The notes: generated from the sequence alone by a model not told the origin. A stretch of DNA of 64,000 bases from Castellaniella denitrificans (GCF_042653765.1 NZ_JBHSEZ010000006.1:1-64000); one strand, 5' to 3'; shown: positions 1 to 9,005, counted from the first letter of the stretch. Made by a program: numbers and translations.

Positions 1-201
1 GTCATGGGCGGCGGCCGCCGGCGCCGCGGCGGGCGCCGCCACGACCTGGGCGGGCGCGGCGGCCACGGTGGCCGGGACGCCCGGAGCGGTCTGGGAGAAC
101 TTGACGATGCGGACCTTGCCTTCGCCCTCGGTGATTTCCAGTTCGGCGATGCCCGAATCGGCCACCAGGTCGATCAGCGTTTTCAGTTTTCGGAGATCCA
201 T
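1..201 (-). CDS. accB: AccB, biotin carboxyl carrier protein of acetyl-CoA carboxylase (N-terminal part, cut by window edge)
   Basis: The minus strand reads from an ATG at 199-201 into the window edge, giving 67 residues. They begin MDLRKLKTLIDLV and continue with the G-I-A-E-L-E-I-T-E-G-E stretch typical of AccB N-termini, then enter an Ala/Pro/Val-rich linker. The C-terminal biotinyl domain, with its lysine that carries biotin, lies beyond base 1. In the family this protein shuttles carboxyl groups between AccC and the AccA/AccD carboxyltransferase for malonyl-CoA synthesis. A Shine-Dalgarno-like AGGA precedes the start. Identification rests on the N-terminal segment alone but is quite characteristic. 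Confidence 0.88.
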   Translation of the reverse strand, partial: MDLRKLKTLIDLVADSGIAELEITEGEGKVRIVKFSQTAPGVPATVAAAPAQVVAAPAAAPAAAAHD

Positions 202-481
202 GACGATAAATTCCTGTGTGCTGGCCCATGCGGGAGGGGGCCGTTCGACGGTCGGATCCGGGCGGCGAAAACAAATGCGCCGTCGGTCCGACCCCGGCGA
301 TGCGGGGAGAATCCACGACGGCCACATGTGTTGCTGCTGCCAGCGGGCAGCCCTGGAGTCCTGCCCGAAGCCGCCTGATCCTGGGTATGGAGATACCCTT
401 CAAAGCGCCTTTTTACGCTAAAACCGCCGATTTGTCCATAAAAACAGGGCCGGCGAGGGCCTGCAACCCTATTATTGAAAG
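202..481 (-). promoter_or_regulatory. accB upstream region with a candidate sigma-70 promoter
   Basis: This gap separates accB from the thioredoxin-like gene and has no convincing gene. Read on the minus strand it contains TGGACA (433-438) and TAAAAA (410-415) separated by 17 bases, a fair match to a sigma-70 -35/-10 pair. It leaves a leader of roughly 200 bases before accB. A short hairpin GGGTAT-GGAG-ATACCC lies at about 384-399 in that leader. Promoter assignment is by pattern only. Confidence 0.35.
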
Positions 482-982
482 TTAAAGTATCTGCGCCAGG
501 CGGGTCTGGATATCGTCCGGATCGAGTTCGCCCACGATGGAATCGGCGACACGGCCGCGGCGGTCGAACAGCAGCGTGAACGGAAGGCCGCCGCCCTTGT
601 TGCCCAGTTCGCGCATCAGCGGGATGCCCTGGGTGCCGGTCAGCAGCAAGGGGTAGGACACCCGCACCTTTTTCAGGAAGCGCTCGACGTTGGCCTGGGT
701 GTCGATGGCCAGCCCGAGCAGGGCCAGGTCGGGATGGCGCTGATGCAGGGTTTCGAGCAAGGGCATCTCGCGCACGCAGGGCGCGCACCAGCTGGCCCAG
801 AAATTCATCAGCACCGGCCGCCCCACGTAAACCGACAGGGCCTGGTCGCGGCCCTGCAGGTCGGCGAACGAGCGGCCGAAGACCGGGTCGGCCGGCAGGA
901 TCGAAGCCCCCGCGCCGCGCGCCCCGGCCGTGAGCCCCAGCGCAGCCAGCGAAGCCGTGCGCAAGAATTTCCGCCTGTCCAT
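482..982 (-). CDS. TlpA/ResA-like thioredoxin-fold protein, Tat-exported
   Basis: 166-residue protein with a thioredoxin-like fold that probably reduces or oxidises disulphides in the periplasm. An N-terminal twin-arginine motif (RRKFL, residues 3-7) followed by a hydrophobic Ala/Leu stretch looks like a Tat signal. The active-site motif W-C-A-P-C falls at about residues 65-69, and a Leu-Pro (cis-Pro region) occurs in GGGLPFTLLF near the C-terminus. Family members serve cytochrome c maturation or act as general peroxiredoxin/thiol proteins, and the exact partner cannot be read here. The start was placed at the ATG at 980-982 because the longer reading adds a 35-residue low-complexity extension that lies in a repeated intergenic sequence. 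It is divergent from mpl. Confidence 0.85.
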   Translation of the reverse strand: MDRRKFLRTASLAALGLTAGARGAGASILPADPVFGRSFADLQGRDQALSVYVGRPVLMNFWASWCAPCVREMPLLETLHQRHPDLALLGLAIDTQANVERFLKKVRVSYPLLLTGTQGIPLMRELGNKGGGLPFTLLFDRRGRVADSIVGELDPDDIQTRLAQIL

Positions 983-991
983 GTAGAAAAT

Positions 992-1096
992 ACCCCCACG
1001 CTGCGCAGGCTTCGCCCGCTTGCTGCCCCCCGAGGGGGCGCGTTTTGCCTTGGGGCGGCCCGGCGGCAAAACCCCCCCACGCTGCACCCTTCGTGC
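992..1096. repeat. GC-rich intergenic repeat with two related copies
   Basis: Two partially matching copies of a CCCCCACGCTGC...CTTCG segment (about 992-1025 and 1073-1096) flank a CCCCCCGAGGGGG palindrome in the gap between the thioredoxin-like gene and mpl. Similar C-rich 'CCCCCACGCT' elements are, to my recollection, scattered in intergenic spaces of Burkholderiales genomes. Only the two local copies are visible here. The function is unknown. Confidence 0.4.
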
Positions 1097-1168
1097 TTAC
1101 ACCCAATGATATCGGGTCGATCATAGCATCGGACCCTTACAACCTTACAATACAGGCCGGAGGATACG

Positions 1169-2560
1169 ATGCACGTACACATATTGGGAATCTGCGGCAC
1201 GTTCATGGGCGGCCTGGCCCTGATCGCCCGCGCCGCGGGCCATCGGGTCACCGGCTGCGACGCGGGCGTCTACCCGCCCATGAGCACACAGCTGCGCGAA
1301 CAGGGCATCGACCTGATCGAAGGCTTCGACGCCGGCCAGACCGGGCTGGGCGCGGACCTGTACGTGGTCGGCAACGTCGTCAGCCGGGGCAACCCGCTGA
1401 TGGAAGCCATCCTGGACCAGGGCCTGCCCTACACGTCCGGCCCGCAGTGGCTGGCCGACCACGTCCTGGGCGGCCAGCACGTCCTGGCGGTGGCGGGCAC
1501 GCACGGCAAGACCACGACCAGCGCCATGCTGGCCTGGATCTTCGAGCAGTCCGGCGAACCCGCCAATTTCCTGATCGGCGGCGTGGCGCCGGACCTGGGC
1601 GTCTCGGCCCGCTACGATCCCGCGCGCCGCCACTTCGTGATCGAAGCCGACGAATACGACACGGCCTTCTTCGACAAGCGCTCGAAGTTCGTCCACTACC
1701 GCCCCCGCACCGCCATCCTGAACAACCTCGAATACGACCACGCCGACATCTTCCCCGACCTGGCCGCCATCGAGACCCAGTTCCATCACCTGGTGCGCAC
1801 CGTCCCGGCGTCGGGACACCTGATCCGGCCGGCGGCCGACGAGGCCCTGGACCGGGTCCTGGCGCGCGGCTGCTGGACCCCGGTCGAGACCTTCGGCCCC
1901 GGCGGCGACTGGCGGGCGGAACCGGAAACGGACGACGGCCGGCGCTGCCGCATCCTGCACCGGGACCGGCCGGCCGGAACGCTCGACTGGTCGCTGGCCG
2001 GCGCCCACAACCAGGCCAACGCCCTGGCGGCCCTGGCGGCCGCCCGGCACGCCGGGATCGCGGCGGAAGACGGCATCGCCGCCCTGAACCGTTTCCAGGG
2101 GGTGCGCCGCCGCCTGGAACTGCGCGGCACGCGGGACGGCGTGGCCGTCTATGACGATTTCGCCCACCACCCCAGCGCCATCGCCACCACCCTGGACGGC
2201 CTGCGCCGCCGCGTCGGCCCGCACGCCCGCATCCTGGCGGTGATCGAGCCGCGCTCCAACACCATGAAGCTGGGCACGATGGCCGCCCGGCTGCCGGAAG
2301 CGCTGGCCGGCGCCGACCGGGTCTTCTGCCACGGCGCCACCCAGGGCCGGCACGCCCTGGGCTGGGATCCCCGGCAGGTGCTGGCCTCCCTGGGCGAACG
2401 CCTGTGGGCGGGCGACGACCTGGACGCCCTGGCCGACGCCGTCTGCGACGCGGCGCAGCCCGGCGACCAGGTGCTCGTCATGAGCAACGGCAGCTTCGGC
2501 GGCATCCACCAGACCCTGCTCGACCGGCTGGCGCGCCGCCGCCCCCGGTCCCCCCACTGA
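1169..2560 (+). CDS. mpl: UDP-N-acetylmuramate:L-alanyl-gamma-D-glutamyl-meso-diaminopimelate ligase
   Basis: 463-residue Mur-ligase family enzyme that recycles peptidoglycan by attaching the released tripeptide to UDP-MurNAc in the cytoplasm, using ATP. The N-terminus HVHILGICGTFMG (residues 2-15) is the Mpl-type nucleotide-binding loop. The ATP P-loop G-T-H-G-K-T-T is at residues 110-116, a D-D-F-A-H-H-P motif lies in the last third, and S-N-G-S-F-G-G-I-H closes the protein, as in Mpl rather than MurC. The length matches the family. The start is supported by GGAGG at about 1160-1164. It heads a same-strand run of envelope genes and fits with ampG (48412-49701), which imports muropeptides. 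Confidence 0.96.
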   Translation: MHVHILGICGTFMGGLALIARAAGHRVTGCDAGVYPPMSTQLREQGIDLIEGFDAGQTGLGADLYVVGNVVSRGNPLMEAILDQGLPYTSGPQWLADHVLGGQHVLAVAGTHGKTTTSAMLAWIFEQSGEPANFLIGGVAPDLGVSARYDPARRHFVIEADEYDTAFFDKRSKFVHYRPRTAILNNLEYDHADIFPDLAAIETQFHHLVRTVPASGHLIRPAADEALDRVLARGCWTPVETFGPGGDWRAEPETDDGRRCRILHRDRPAGTLDWSLAGAHNQANALAALAAARHAGIAAEDGIAALNRFQGVRRRLELRGTRDGVAVYDDFAHHPSAIATTLDGLRRRVGPHARILAVIEPRSNTMKLGTMAARLPEALAGADRVFCHGATQGRHALGWDPRQVLASLGERLWAGDDLDALADAVCDAAQPGDQVLVMSNGSFGGIHQTLLDRLARRRPRSPH

Positions 2561-2581
2561 ACCCCGCTGCCCCTTTCCTTT

Positions 2582-4462
2582 ATGCACGTTCTCTACGAAG
2601 ACGCCGGCAAGCTCAAGGCCGAAACCATTTTCTCCGAAGCCGACACCTCGCTGCAGGTCGAGTCGGCCAGCGGCAAGCGCAGCAAGATCAAGCGCAACGC
2701 CGTGCTGTTCACCTTCGAGCAGCCGTCCCCCGACGGCCTGCTGCCCGCCGCCGAGGCCCTGGCGGCCACGCTGGACGCCGGTTTCCTGTGGGAATGCGCG
2801 CCGCAGCAGGAATTCGAGGCCGCCGCGCTGGCCGAGGACTACTTCGGCCACGCGCCCGACGCGGTGGAAAAGACCGCCACCATCCTGGCCCTGTCGGCCG
2901 CGCCGGCCTATTTCCACCGGCGCGGCAAGGGCGCCTTCCGCCCCGCGCCGCCCGACATCCTGCAGGCCGCCCTGGCCGCGATCGAGAAGAAGCGCCGCCA
3001 GGCCGAGCAGCAGGAGGAATGGACCGAGGCCATGCTGGCCGGCACGCTGCCCGACGCCCTGCGGCCCGTCGCCGCCACCTTCCTGGACCGGCCCGACAAG
3101 AACACGCTGGAATGGAAGGCCTTCGACGCCGCCGTGCAGCGGTCGGGCGCCAGCCCCGAACGGCTGCTGCTGTCCCTGGGCGTCTGGCCCCATCCCCTGG
3201 CCATGATGCGCGACCGCTTCCTGTCGGCCCACTTCCCCCGCGGCACGGACTGGCCGCCCGTGGAAGTCCAGGACTGGGGCGCGGACCTGCCGCAGGCCGA
3301 GGTCGAGGCCTATTCCCTGGACGACGCCAGCACCATCGAGATCGACGACGCCCTGTCGGTCTCGGTCCCCGGACCCGGCACGGTCCGCGTCGGCATCCAC
3401 ATCGCCGTGCCGGCCCTGGCCATCACGCGCGGCAGCGCCCTGGACGAGCAGGCGCGCGCGCGCATGTCCACCGTCTACATGCCGGGCGACAAGATCCCCA
3501 TGCTGTCGCCCGAGCTGATCTCGGCCTTCTCCCTGGACGAAGGCCAGTGGCGTCCGGCCCTGTCGCTGTACGTCACCGGCCGTCTGGCCGACGGCGAGAT
3601 CCTGGACACCGAGACCCGGCTGGAGCGCATCCGGGTGGCCGCCAACCTGCGCCACGGCCTGATCGGCGGCGACGTCACGGAGGCCGCGCTGGCCGACCCC
3701 GGCGCGCCCCTGCCGCACGGCCACTGGCTGCGCCCCCTGTGGCAGTTCGCCCAGGCGCTGTGCGCGGTGCGCGACCGCGTCCGCGGCAAGCCCGAAAACA
3801 ACGACCGGATCGAATACGGCTTCGAGATCGACGGCCCGCCCGACGACCCGGACTCGATCGTCCGCCTGGTGCCGCGCCAGCGCAACGCCCCGCTGGACCG
3901 GCTGGTGGCCGAATACATGATCCTGGCCAACACGCAATGGGGCGCGCTGCTGGCCCGCCACGGCGTGCCGGGCATCTACCGGTCCCAGCAAGCGGGCCGC
4001 ACCCGCATGTCCACGCAGGCGCTGCCGCACGAATCCATCGCCGTGCCGCAGTACATCTGGTCGACCTCGCCGCTGCGCCGCTACGTGGACCTGGTCAACC
4101 AGGGCCAGATCCTGGCGGCGGCCGAGCACGGCGTCTCCGCGCGCCTGGCGGCGCCCTTCAAGCCCAAGGACGCGGACCTCTACGCCCTGATCGGCGCCTT
4201 CGACTCGCAATACACGCTGTGGGGCGAATTCCAGTCCTCGATGGAACGCTACTGGTGCATCCGCTGGATGCGGCAGCAGGGGCTGAAGGAAGTCCGGGCC
4301 CACGTGCTGCGGGAAAACCTGGTCCGGCTGGCCTGCGCGCCCTTCGTCACCCGCATCAACGGCCTGCCCGAGCTCGAGCGCGGCCAGGAGGTGCGGCTGG
4401 ACATCCTGGGCTACGATGAGATCGGCCTGGAAGTCGAGTTCCGCCTGCGGGAAACCGGCTGA
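2582..4462 (+). CDS. RNase II-family (RNB domain) exoribonuclease
   Basis: 626-residue RNB-domain protein that probably degrades RNA 3' to 5'. The catalytic RNB core begins around residue 245 with D-D-A-S-T-I-E-I-D-D-A-L. The final aspartates (about 255-256) match the metal-binding Asp pair of RNase II, while the Asp expected two residues earlier is Glu. S-T-S-P-L-R-R-Y-x-D, typical of the C-terminal part of RNB domains, is present around residue 500. There is no obvious N-terminal pair of cold-shock domains as in E. coli RNase II, so this belongs to the divergent betaproteobacterial/cyanobacterial type. It lies 21 bases after mpl and ends just before the TonB-like gene, suggesting one transcript. 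Confidence 0.88.
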   Translation: MHVLYEDAGKLKAETIFSEADTSLQVESASGKRSKIKRNAVLFTFEQPSPDGLLPAAEALAATLDAGFLWECAPQQEFEAAALAEDYFGHAPDAVEKTATILALSAAPAYFHRRGKGAFRPAPPDILQAALAAIEKKRRQAEQQEEWTEAMLAGTLPDALRPVAATFLDRPDKNTLEWKAFDAAVQRSGASPERLLLSLGVWPHPLAMMRDRFLSAHFPRGTDWPPVEVQDWGADLPQAEVEAYSLDDASTIEIDDALSVSVPGPGTVRVGIHIAVPALAITRGSALDEQARARMSTVYMPGDKIPMLSPELISAFSLDEGQWRPALSLYVTGRLADGEILDTETRLERIRVAANLRHGLIGGDVTEAALADPGAPLPHGHWLRPLWQFAQALCAVRDRVRGKPENNDRIEYGFEIDGPPDDPDSIVRLVPRQRNAPLDRLVAEYMILANTQWGALLARHGVPGIYRSQQAGRTRMSTQALPHESIAVPQYIWSTSPLRRYVDLVNQGQILAAAEHGVSARLAAPFKPKDADLYALIGAFDSQYTLWGEFQSSMERYWCIRWMRQQGLKEVRAHVLRENLVRLACAPFVTRINGLPELERGQEVRLDILGYDEIGLEVEFRLRETG

Positions 4463-4472
4463 GGAGGACGCC

Positions 4473-5351
4473 ATGGACACGCTGCCGCTGCAACTGCTGG
4501 AGCACCGGCATGAGGGCCGCGGCCGCATGGCAGCGGCCCTGCTGCTGTCCCTGGCCGCGCACGCGGCGCTGCTGGCCTGGCGCGTCCTGCCCGCGCCCCC
4601 GGACACGCAGCCGTCCGTCCTGGAAGTCACCCTGGTCAACAGCCGCAGCGAGCAGGCGCCCCTGAATCCCCAGGCGCTGGCCCAGCAGAATCTGGACGGC
4701 GGCGGCGACCAGGCGCGGGGGATGGCTTCTTCCCCCCTGCCCCGGACCACCGACGGCAGCGCCGAGGAGACCGTGCTGGCCGCCCTGCGGCGGCGGCAGG
4801 CCGAGCTCGAGGCCGAACAGCGCCGCCTGCTGACCCGGCTGGAGTCCCTGGACACGGTCCGGGCGGACCAGCCGTCACCGGAACTGCTCGGCCGCAGCGC
4901 CGACCCGGGCGAGGACGACCGCCAGCAGGACAGCCTGGTGCTCAGCGCCCGCATCGCCGCCCTGAAAGAGCGCATCGAACGCTACAACGCCCTGCCCCGG
5001 CAGACCTTCACCGCCCCATCCGCCCGGGCTTCGGACGACGCCCGGTACGTGGAGGCCTGGCGCCAGCGCATCGAACTGATCGGCACGCAGCACTATCCGC
5101 CCGAGGCGCGCGGCCGCATCTACGGCGACCTGCAGCTGACCGTCTACATCCGGCGCGACGGCAGCCTGGACCACATCCAGTTCGACCGGCCCTCGGACCA
5201 GGCCGTCCTGAACGGCGCCGCCCGGCGCATCGTCGAACTGGCCGCGCCCTTCGATCCGCTGCCGCCGGAACTGGCGCGGCACACCGACATCCTGGCCATC
5301 ACGCGGACCTGGCACTTCACCCGCGACGGCCTGGACACGGACGCGCCATGA
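4473..5351 (+). CDS. TonB C-terminal-domain protein (energy-transducer-like)
   Basis: 292-residue membrane-anchored protein. A short cytoplasmic N-terminus is followed by one transmembrane helix at about residues 18-38. Next comes a charged, Gln/Arg/Glu-rich, coiled-coil-prone middle (about 95-170), then a TonB-like C-terminal domain (about 195-285) with HYPPEARGRIYGDLQL and a pattern of alternating strands. TonB proteins transmit proton-motive energy from ExbB/ExbD to outer-membrane receptors, but none of those partners is encoded nearby. It could therefore be a TonB-domain protein with a structural or cell-wall role. The ATG at 4473 is preceded by a strong GAGGAGG (4461-4467) overlapping the end of the previous gene. 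Its stop overlaps the mtgA start. Confidence 0.82.
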   Translation: MDTLPLQLLEHRHEGRGRMAAALLLSLAAHAALLAWRVLPAPPDTQPSVLEVTLVNSRSEQAPLNPQALAQQNLDGGGDQARGMASSPLPRTTDGSAEETVLAALRRRQAELEAEQRRLLTRLESLDTVRADQPSPELLGRSADPGEDDRQQDSLVLSARIAALKERIERYNALPRQTFTAPSARASDDARYVEAWRQRIELIGTQHYPPEARGRIYGDLQLTVYIRRDGSLDHIQFDRPSDQAVLNGAARRIVELAAPFDPLPPELARHTDILAITRTWHFTRDGLDTDAP

Positions 5352-6058
5352 AAGGACCGGGCCGCAGGCTGATCACCACCGTCCTGCTGGCGGCGCTGTG
5401 CGCCGCCTTCCTGTACCAGATCGGCCTGCTGGGCATGGTGGTCTGGTTCAATTTCCGCAACCCGTCCAACACCCCCGTCATGCAGGACACGCTCAATGCC
5501 CTGCGGGCGGAAGACCCCCGGGCCCGGCTGGCGCACGAGTGGGTGCCGTACGAACGCATCAGCCCCAACCTGAAGCGCGCCGTGATCGCCTCCGAGGACA
5601 GCGGCTTCGTCGACCACGACGGGGTCGAATGGGATGCCATCCGCAAGGCCTGGAGCTACAACCAGCGCCAGGCCGACCTGGGCCGCTCGCGGCGGCGCGG
5701 CGGCTCCACGATCACCCAGCAGCTCGCCAAGAACCTGTTCCTGTCGAACTCGCGCAATTACCTGCGCAAGGGCCAGGAACTGATCCTGACCTACATGATC
5801 GAGGCGGTCATGAGCAAGCGCCGCATCCTGGAGCTCTACCTGAACGTCGCCCAGTGGGGCGCCGCCACCTTCGGCGCCCAGGCCGCGGCCCGGCACTACT
5901 TCCGCACGGACGCGGCGCGCCTGTCGTCCGGCCAGGCCGCGCAACTGGCGGCCATGCTGCCCAACCCGGCCTACTACGACCGCCACGGCGCCACCGCCTA
6001 CCTGCGGTCCCGCGCGGCCACCGTGCGCGCCCGCATGTCCCAGGTCGCGGTGCCGTAG
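5348..6058 (+). CDS. mtgA: Monofunctional biosynthetic peptidoglycan transglycosylase
   Basis: 236-residue GT51 glycosyltransferase that polymerises lipid II into glycan strands at the inner membrane. One transmembrane helix (about residues 9-33) is followed by the catalytic domain. The catalytic glutamate is E83 in A-S-E-D-S-G-F, and the second GT51 motif G-G-S-T-I-T-Q-Q is at about 118-125, followed by K-N-L-F-L-S. There is no transpeptidase domain, as expected for MtgA. The ATG overlaps the stop of the TonB-like gene by four bases (ATGA), so translation is probably coupled. Confidence 0.96.
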   Translation: MKGPGRRLITTVLLAALCAAFLYQIGLLGMVVWFNFRNPSNTPVMQDTLNALRAEDPRARLAHEWVPYERISPNLKRAVIASEDSGFVDHDGVEWDAIRKAWSYNQRQADLGRSRRRGGSTITQQLAKNLFLSNSRNYLRKGQELILTYMIEAVMSKRRILELYLNVAQWGAATFGAQAAARHYFRTDAARLSSGQAAQLAAMLPNPAYYDRHGATAYLRSRAATVRARMSQVAVP

Positions 6059-6159
6059 GCGGGACGCGCGCGCCCCGCCGGGAAACGCCGCGGGCGGACG
6101 CGGCCCCGGCCTTCGCCGCCGTTCGGGGTACTATTGAGGTTTTCATCGCATTTCCCCCC

Positions 6160-7335
6160 ATGCGCACGGCACGACGCTACATCGCCCGCGAAATCTACCG
6201 CTCGACCGCCGTCGTCCTGGTGGCCCTGGTGGGCCTCTTCATGTTCTTCGCGCTGATCGAGGGCCTGGACAAGGTCGGCCAGCGCCTGACCCTGCTGAAC
6301 CTGTTCTACCTGCAGGCCCTGGACGTCCCCAACCACCTCTATGAACTGCTGCCCATCGGCCTGCTGATCGGCGCGGTGCTGGCGCTCGCGGGGCTGGCGC
6401 AACGCAACGAGCTCACCATCCTGCGGGCTTCCGGCGTCAGCGGCATGCGCCTGCTGGGCGCCCTGTGGCTGATCACGATCCCGCTGGTGCTGGGCGCCTT
6501 CATCCTGTCGGAATTCATCACGCCGGCGGCCGAACTGCGCGGCAGCGAGTCCCGCCTGGCGCTGCTGGGCCGCACCGACGGCGGCCGCCTGTCCAGCGGC
6601 TACTGGTTCAAGGAAGCCGACGACCAGGGCGGCACCCGCATCATCAACATCGGCCATCTCACCGGCCAGGGCCGCGTCGACGACGTGGTGCTCTACGAAT
6701 TCGCGCCGGACGACACCCTGCGGGACGTCGTCCGGGCCGCCGACGGGCAGTTCGAACAGGGGCGGCTGGTGCTGCGCGACCTGACCGAGACCCGCATCCA
6801 CCCGCAATCCGCCAGCGCCCTGGCCGACGCCCGCATCCCCGACGCGCCCATCAGCGAACTCGTCCACCTGGACGAGCGCAGCATCCCCACGTCCCTCACG
6901 CCCGAACGCCTGATCGCCCGCATCCTGACGCCTGAACGCATGGCGATCTCGGACCTGCTGGACTACATCCGCTACCTGAAGCACAACCAGCTGGATGCCG
7001 ACCGCCAGGAAGTCGCCCTGTGGCGCAAGATCGCCTACCCGTTCACCCTGCTGGTCATGGTCACCATCGCCGCGCCGATCGGCTTCATGCAGACGCGCCG
7101 GGGCGGGGTCGGGCTCAAGGTCTTCGCCGGCATCATCCTGGGGGTCGGCTTCTTCATGCTCAACCAGCTGGCCCTGAACGCCGGCATGCTGGGCGACTGG
7201 CCGCCCTGGGCCACGGCCCTGGTGCCCAGCCTGGCCGGCCAGGCGGCCGCCCTGCTGGCCCTGCTGGGCATGGAGCACCGCCACCCGCTGTCCCTGTGGC
7301 TGCGCCAGCGCCGGCTCCAGCGGAGCCCCGCATGA
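6160..7335 (+). CDS. lptG: LptG, lipopolysaccharide export ABC permease
   Basis: 391-residue inner-membrane permease of the LptB2FG complex, which extracts lipopolysaccharide from the inner membrane. The architecture is typical of YjgP/YjgQ: three N-terminal helices (about 16-34, 60-80, 97-118), a periplasmic beta-jellyroll region, and three C-terminal helices. The conserved N-E-L-T-I-L-R-A-S-G segment is at about 83-92. It starts N-M-R-T-A-R-R-Y-I-A-R-E-I-Y, as LptG does. The ATG at 6160 was chosen because the longer open frame runs through mtgA out of frame. LptG normally lies beside lptF, but no lptF is present here. The downstream apaH overlaps its stop. Confidence 0.9.
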   Translation: MRTARRYIAREIYRSTAVVLVALVGLFMFFALIEGLDKVGQRLTLLNLFYLQALDVPNHLYELLPIGLLIGAVLALAGLAQRNELTILRASGVSGMRLLGALWLITIPLVLGAFILSEFITPAAELRGSESRLALLGRTDGGRLSSGYWFKEADDQGGTRIINIGHLTGQGRVDDVVLYEFAPDDTLRDVVRAADGQFEQGRLVLRDLTETRIHPQSASALADARIPDAPISELVHLDERSIPTSLTPERLIARILTPERMAISDLLDYIRYLKHNQLDADRQEVALWRKIAYPFTLLVMVTIAAPIGFMQTRRGGVGLKVFAGIILGVGFFMLNQLALNAGMLGDWPPWATALVPSLAGQAAALLALLGMEHRHPLSLWLRQRRLQRSPA

Positions 7336-8183
7336 CGCTTTCCGGAGCATCCCCGGCGGCGCGCGATCCGCGCGGCGACGTCTGGGTCATCGGCGACGTC
7401 CAGGGCTGCGCGGGCGCCCTGCGCGCCCTGCTGGCCCATCCCGAACTCTCCCGCCCCGACACCGAGCTGTGGTTCGCCGGGGACCTGGTCAACCGCGGCC
7501 CCGATTCCCTGGGGGCGCTGCGCCTGATCCGGTCCCTGGGCCCCCGCGCCCGCGCCATCCTGGGCAACCACGACCTGCACCTGCTGGCCGTGGTGGCCGG
7601 CGTGCGTCCGCCGGGCAAGTCCGACACGATCCAGGACATCCTGGAGGCACCCGACGCCGCCGAACTGATCGACTGGCTGCGCCACCGGCCGCTGCTGGTG
7701 CGCGACCGCGGCCACGTCATGGTCCACGCCGGCATCCTGCCCGCCTGGACACTGGACCAGGCCCAGGCCCTGGCGGGCGAAATCGAAGCCGCCCTGCGCC
7801 AGCCCGGCTGGCACCCCGCCCTGCACGACCTGTACGGCGAGGAGCCCCTGCAATGGGACGACGCCCTGCGCGGGCCGGACCGCATGCGGGTGATCGTCAA
7901 CGCCCTGACCCGCATGCGGGTCTGCCACGCCGAAGACGGCCGCATGAACTTCCACTACAAGGGCGAGCCCCACGCCATGCCGGGACTGGTGCCCTGGTTC
8001 GAGCTGCCCGGGCGGCGCGACCCGGCCGTGCCGGTGATCTTCGGCCACTGGTCCGCCCTGGGACTGCACATCCGCCCGGACGCGATCTGCCTGGACACCG
8101 GCTGCGTCTGGGGGCGTTCGCTGACGGCGCTGCGGCTGCGCGACCACCGGATCATCCAGCAGGACTGCGCCACCTGCCGCTGA
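7332..8183 (+). CDS. apaH: Bis(5'-nucleosyl)-tetraphosphatase, symmetrical
   Basis: 283-residue metallophosphoesterase that hydrolyses Ap4A to two ADP and, in other bacteria, removes Np4 caps from RNA. The metal-binding motifs are clear: G-D-V-Q-G (21-25), G-D-L-V-N-R-G (50-56), G-N-H-D (78-81) and F-G-H-W-S near the C-terminus. Its size matches E. coli ApaH. It starts with ATGA overlapping the lptG stop, so it is co-translated with lptG. Confidence 0.96.
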   Translation: MTLSGASPAARDPRGDVWVIGDVQGCAGALRALLAHPELSRPDTELWFAGDLVNRGPDSLGALRLIRSLGPRARAILGNHDLHLLAVVAGVRPPGKSDTIQDILEAPDAAELIDWLRHRPLLVRDRGHVMVHAGILPAWTLDQAQALAGEIEAALRQPGWHPALHDLYGEEPLQWDDALRGPDRMRVIVNALTRMRVCHAEDGRMNFHYKGEPHAMPGLVPWFELPGRRDPAVPVIFGHWSALGLHIRPDAICLDTGCVWGRSLTALRLRDHRIIQQDCATCR

Positions 8184-8228
8184 GGCCGCCGCGCCTGGCC
8201 CATCCCCGTCGGGGGGACCGGCCCGCGC

Positions 8229-9005
8229 TCATTCGCCCCGCACGGCCGCGCGGATGGCGGCATGCGCGCGCCGCGCCAGGTCGCCCCGCACCGGGACGTC
8301 CGCCGCCGGGATCGGCGCCAGGAAGACGCAGTCGACCGACACGCCCCGGGCGCCGAGCAGGAACCACAGGTTCGCCACCAGGGTCTGCTCGCCGACGAAG
8401 GCCAGTTCCGGCGCCCGCCGTCCGCGCTTCAGGAAACGCAGGGCCACCGGCTGCGTCGCCACGCCGGCCCGCACGGCGGCATCGAACAGGCCCGCATGGA
8501 AAGGCAGCACGTCCGAACCATCCGTGGTCGTGCCTTCGGGGAACAGCCCCACAGCGTCGCCCTGGTCGAAGCAGGTGCGCATCTGGCGGCCGGCGGCGCG
8601 CACCGCGTGCCGGTGGCGCCGGTCGATGAACAGCGTGCCCGCCCAGGCCACCAGCAGTCCGATCACCGGCCAGCGCCGGATGTCGCTCTTGGCCACGAAG
8701 GACGTCGTGCGCACGCTGTTGAGCACGAAGATGTCGACCCAGGACACGTGATTGGCCACCCACAGGATGGCGCCCCGCGTCACGGGCTCGCCCAGGCGGC
8801 GCACGCGGACCCCGCACAGCCGCAGCAGCCCCCGGGACCAGGCGCCCACGATCCGGCGCCTCCCGGCGCGGCCCAGGACCGGGAACACGATCAATTCGAT
8901 CGACAGGCCCAGCAAGATCCAGGCCGACACGCAGACGAAACGGAACAGGAAAAGAAACGGCGCCACCGTCATCCTCCGCCCGGAATGGGCAATGGCGCCC
9001 ATCAT
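8229..9005 (-). CDS. 1-acyl-sn-glycerol-3-phosphate acyltransferase (PlsC family)
   Basis: Up to 258 residues. An N-terminal hydrophobic segment (about 16-46) is followed by the acyltransferase domain with the catalytic N-H-V-S-W-V-D (85-91) and the substrate-binding F-P-E-G-T-T (155-160). Family members acylate lysophosphatidic acid at the membrane to make phosphatidic acid, or act on related lipids. The start is uncertain: ATGs at 9005 and 9002 have a GGGGCGGG upstream, while the internal ATG at 8972 has GGAGG directly adjacent, which is too close to be ideal. It lies downstream of ruvX on the same strand. Confidence 0.9.
   Translation of the reverse strand: MMGAIAHSGRRMTVAPFLFLFRFVCVSAWILLGLSIELIVFPVLGRAGRRRIVGAWSRGLLRLCGVRVRRLGEPVTRGAILWVANHVSWVDIFVLNSVRTTSFVAKSDIRRWPVIGLLVAWAGTLFIDRRHRHAVRAAGRQMRTCFDQGDAVGLFPEGTTTDGSDVLPFHAGLFDAAVRAGVATQPVALRFLKRGRRAPELAFVGEQTLVANLWFLLGARGVSVDCVFLAPIPAADVPVRGDLARRAHAAIRAAVRGE

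Noticed and set aside
2404..4419. 671-codon plus-strand frame overlapping the RNB ribonuclease gene
   Set aside because: Arg/Pro/Gly-rich with no motifs; the overlapping frame at 2582-4462 is a complete RNB protein.
1145..4975. Open frame of 1276 codons on the minus strand opposite mpl, the ribonuclease and the TonB-like gene
   Set aside because: It is the shadow of GC-rich, C-ending plus-strand codons. The translation is low-complexity (Gly/Arg/Gln/Val/Asp repeats) with no domain, whereas the plus-strand genes have full motifs.
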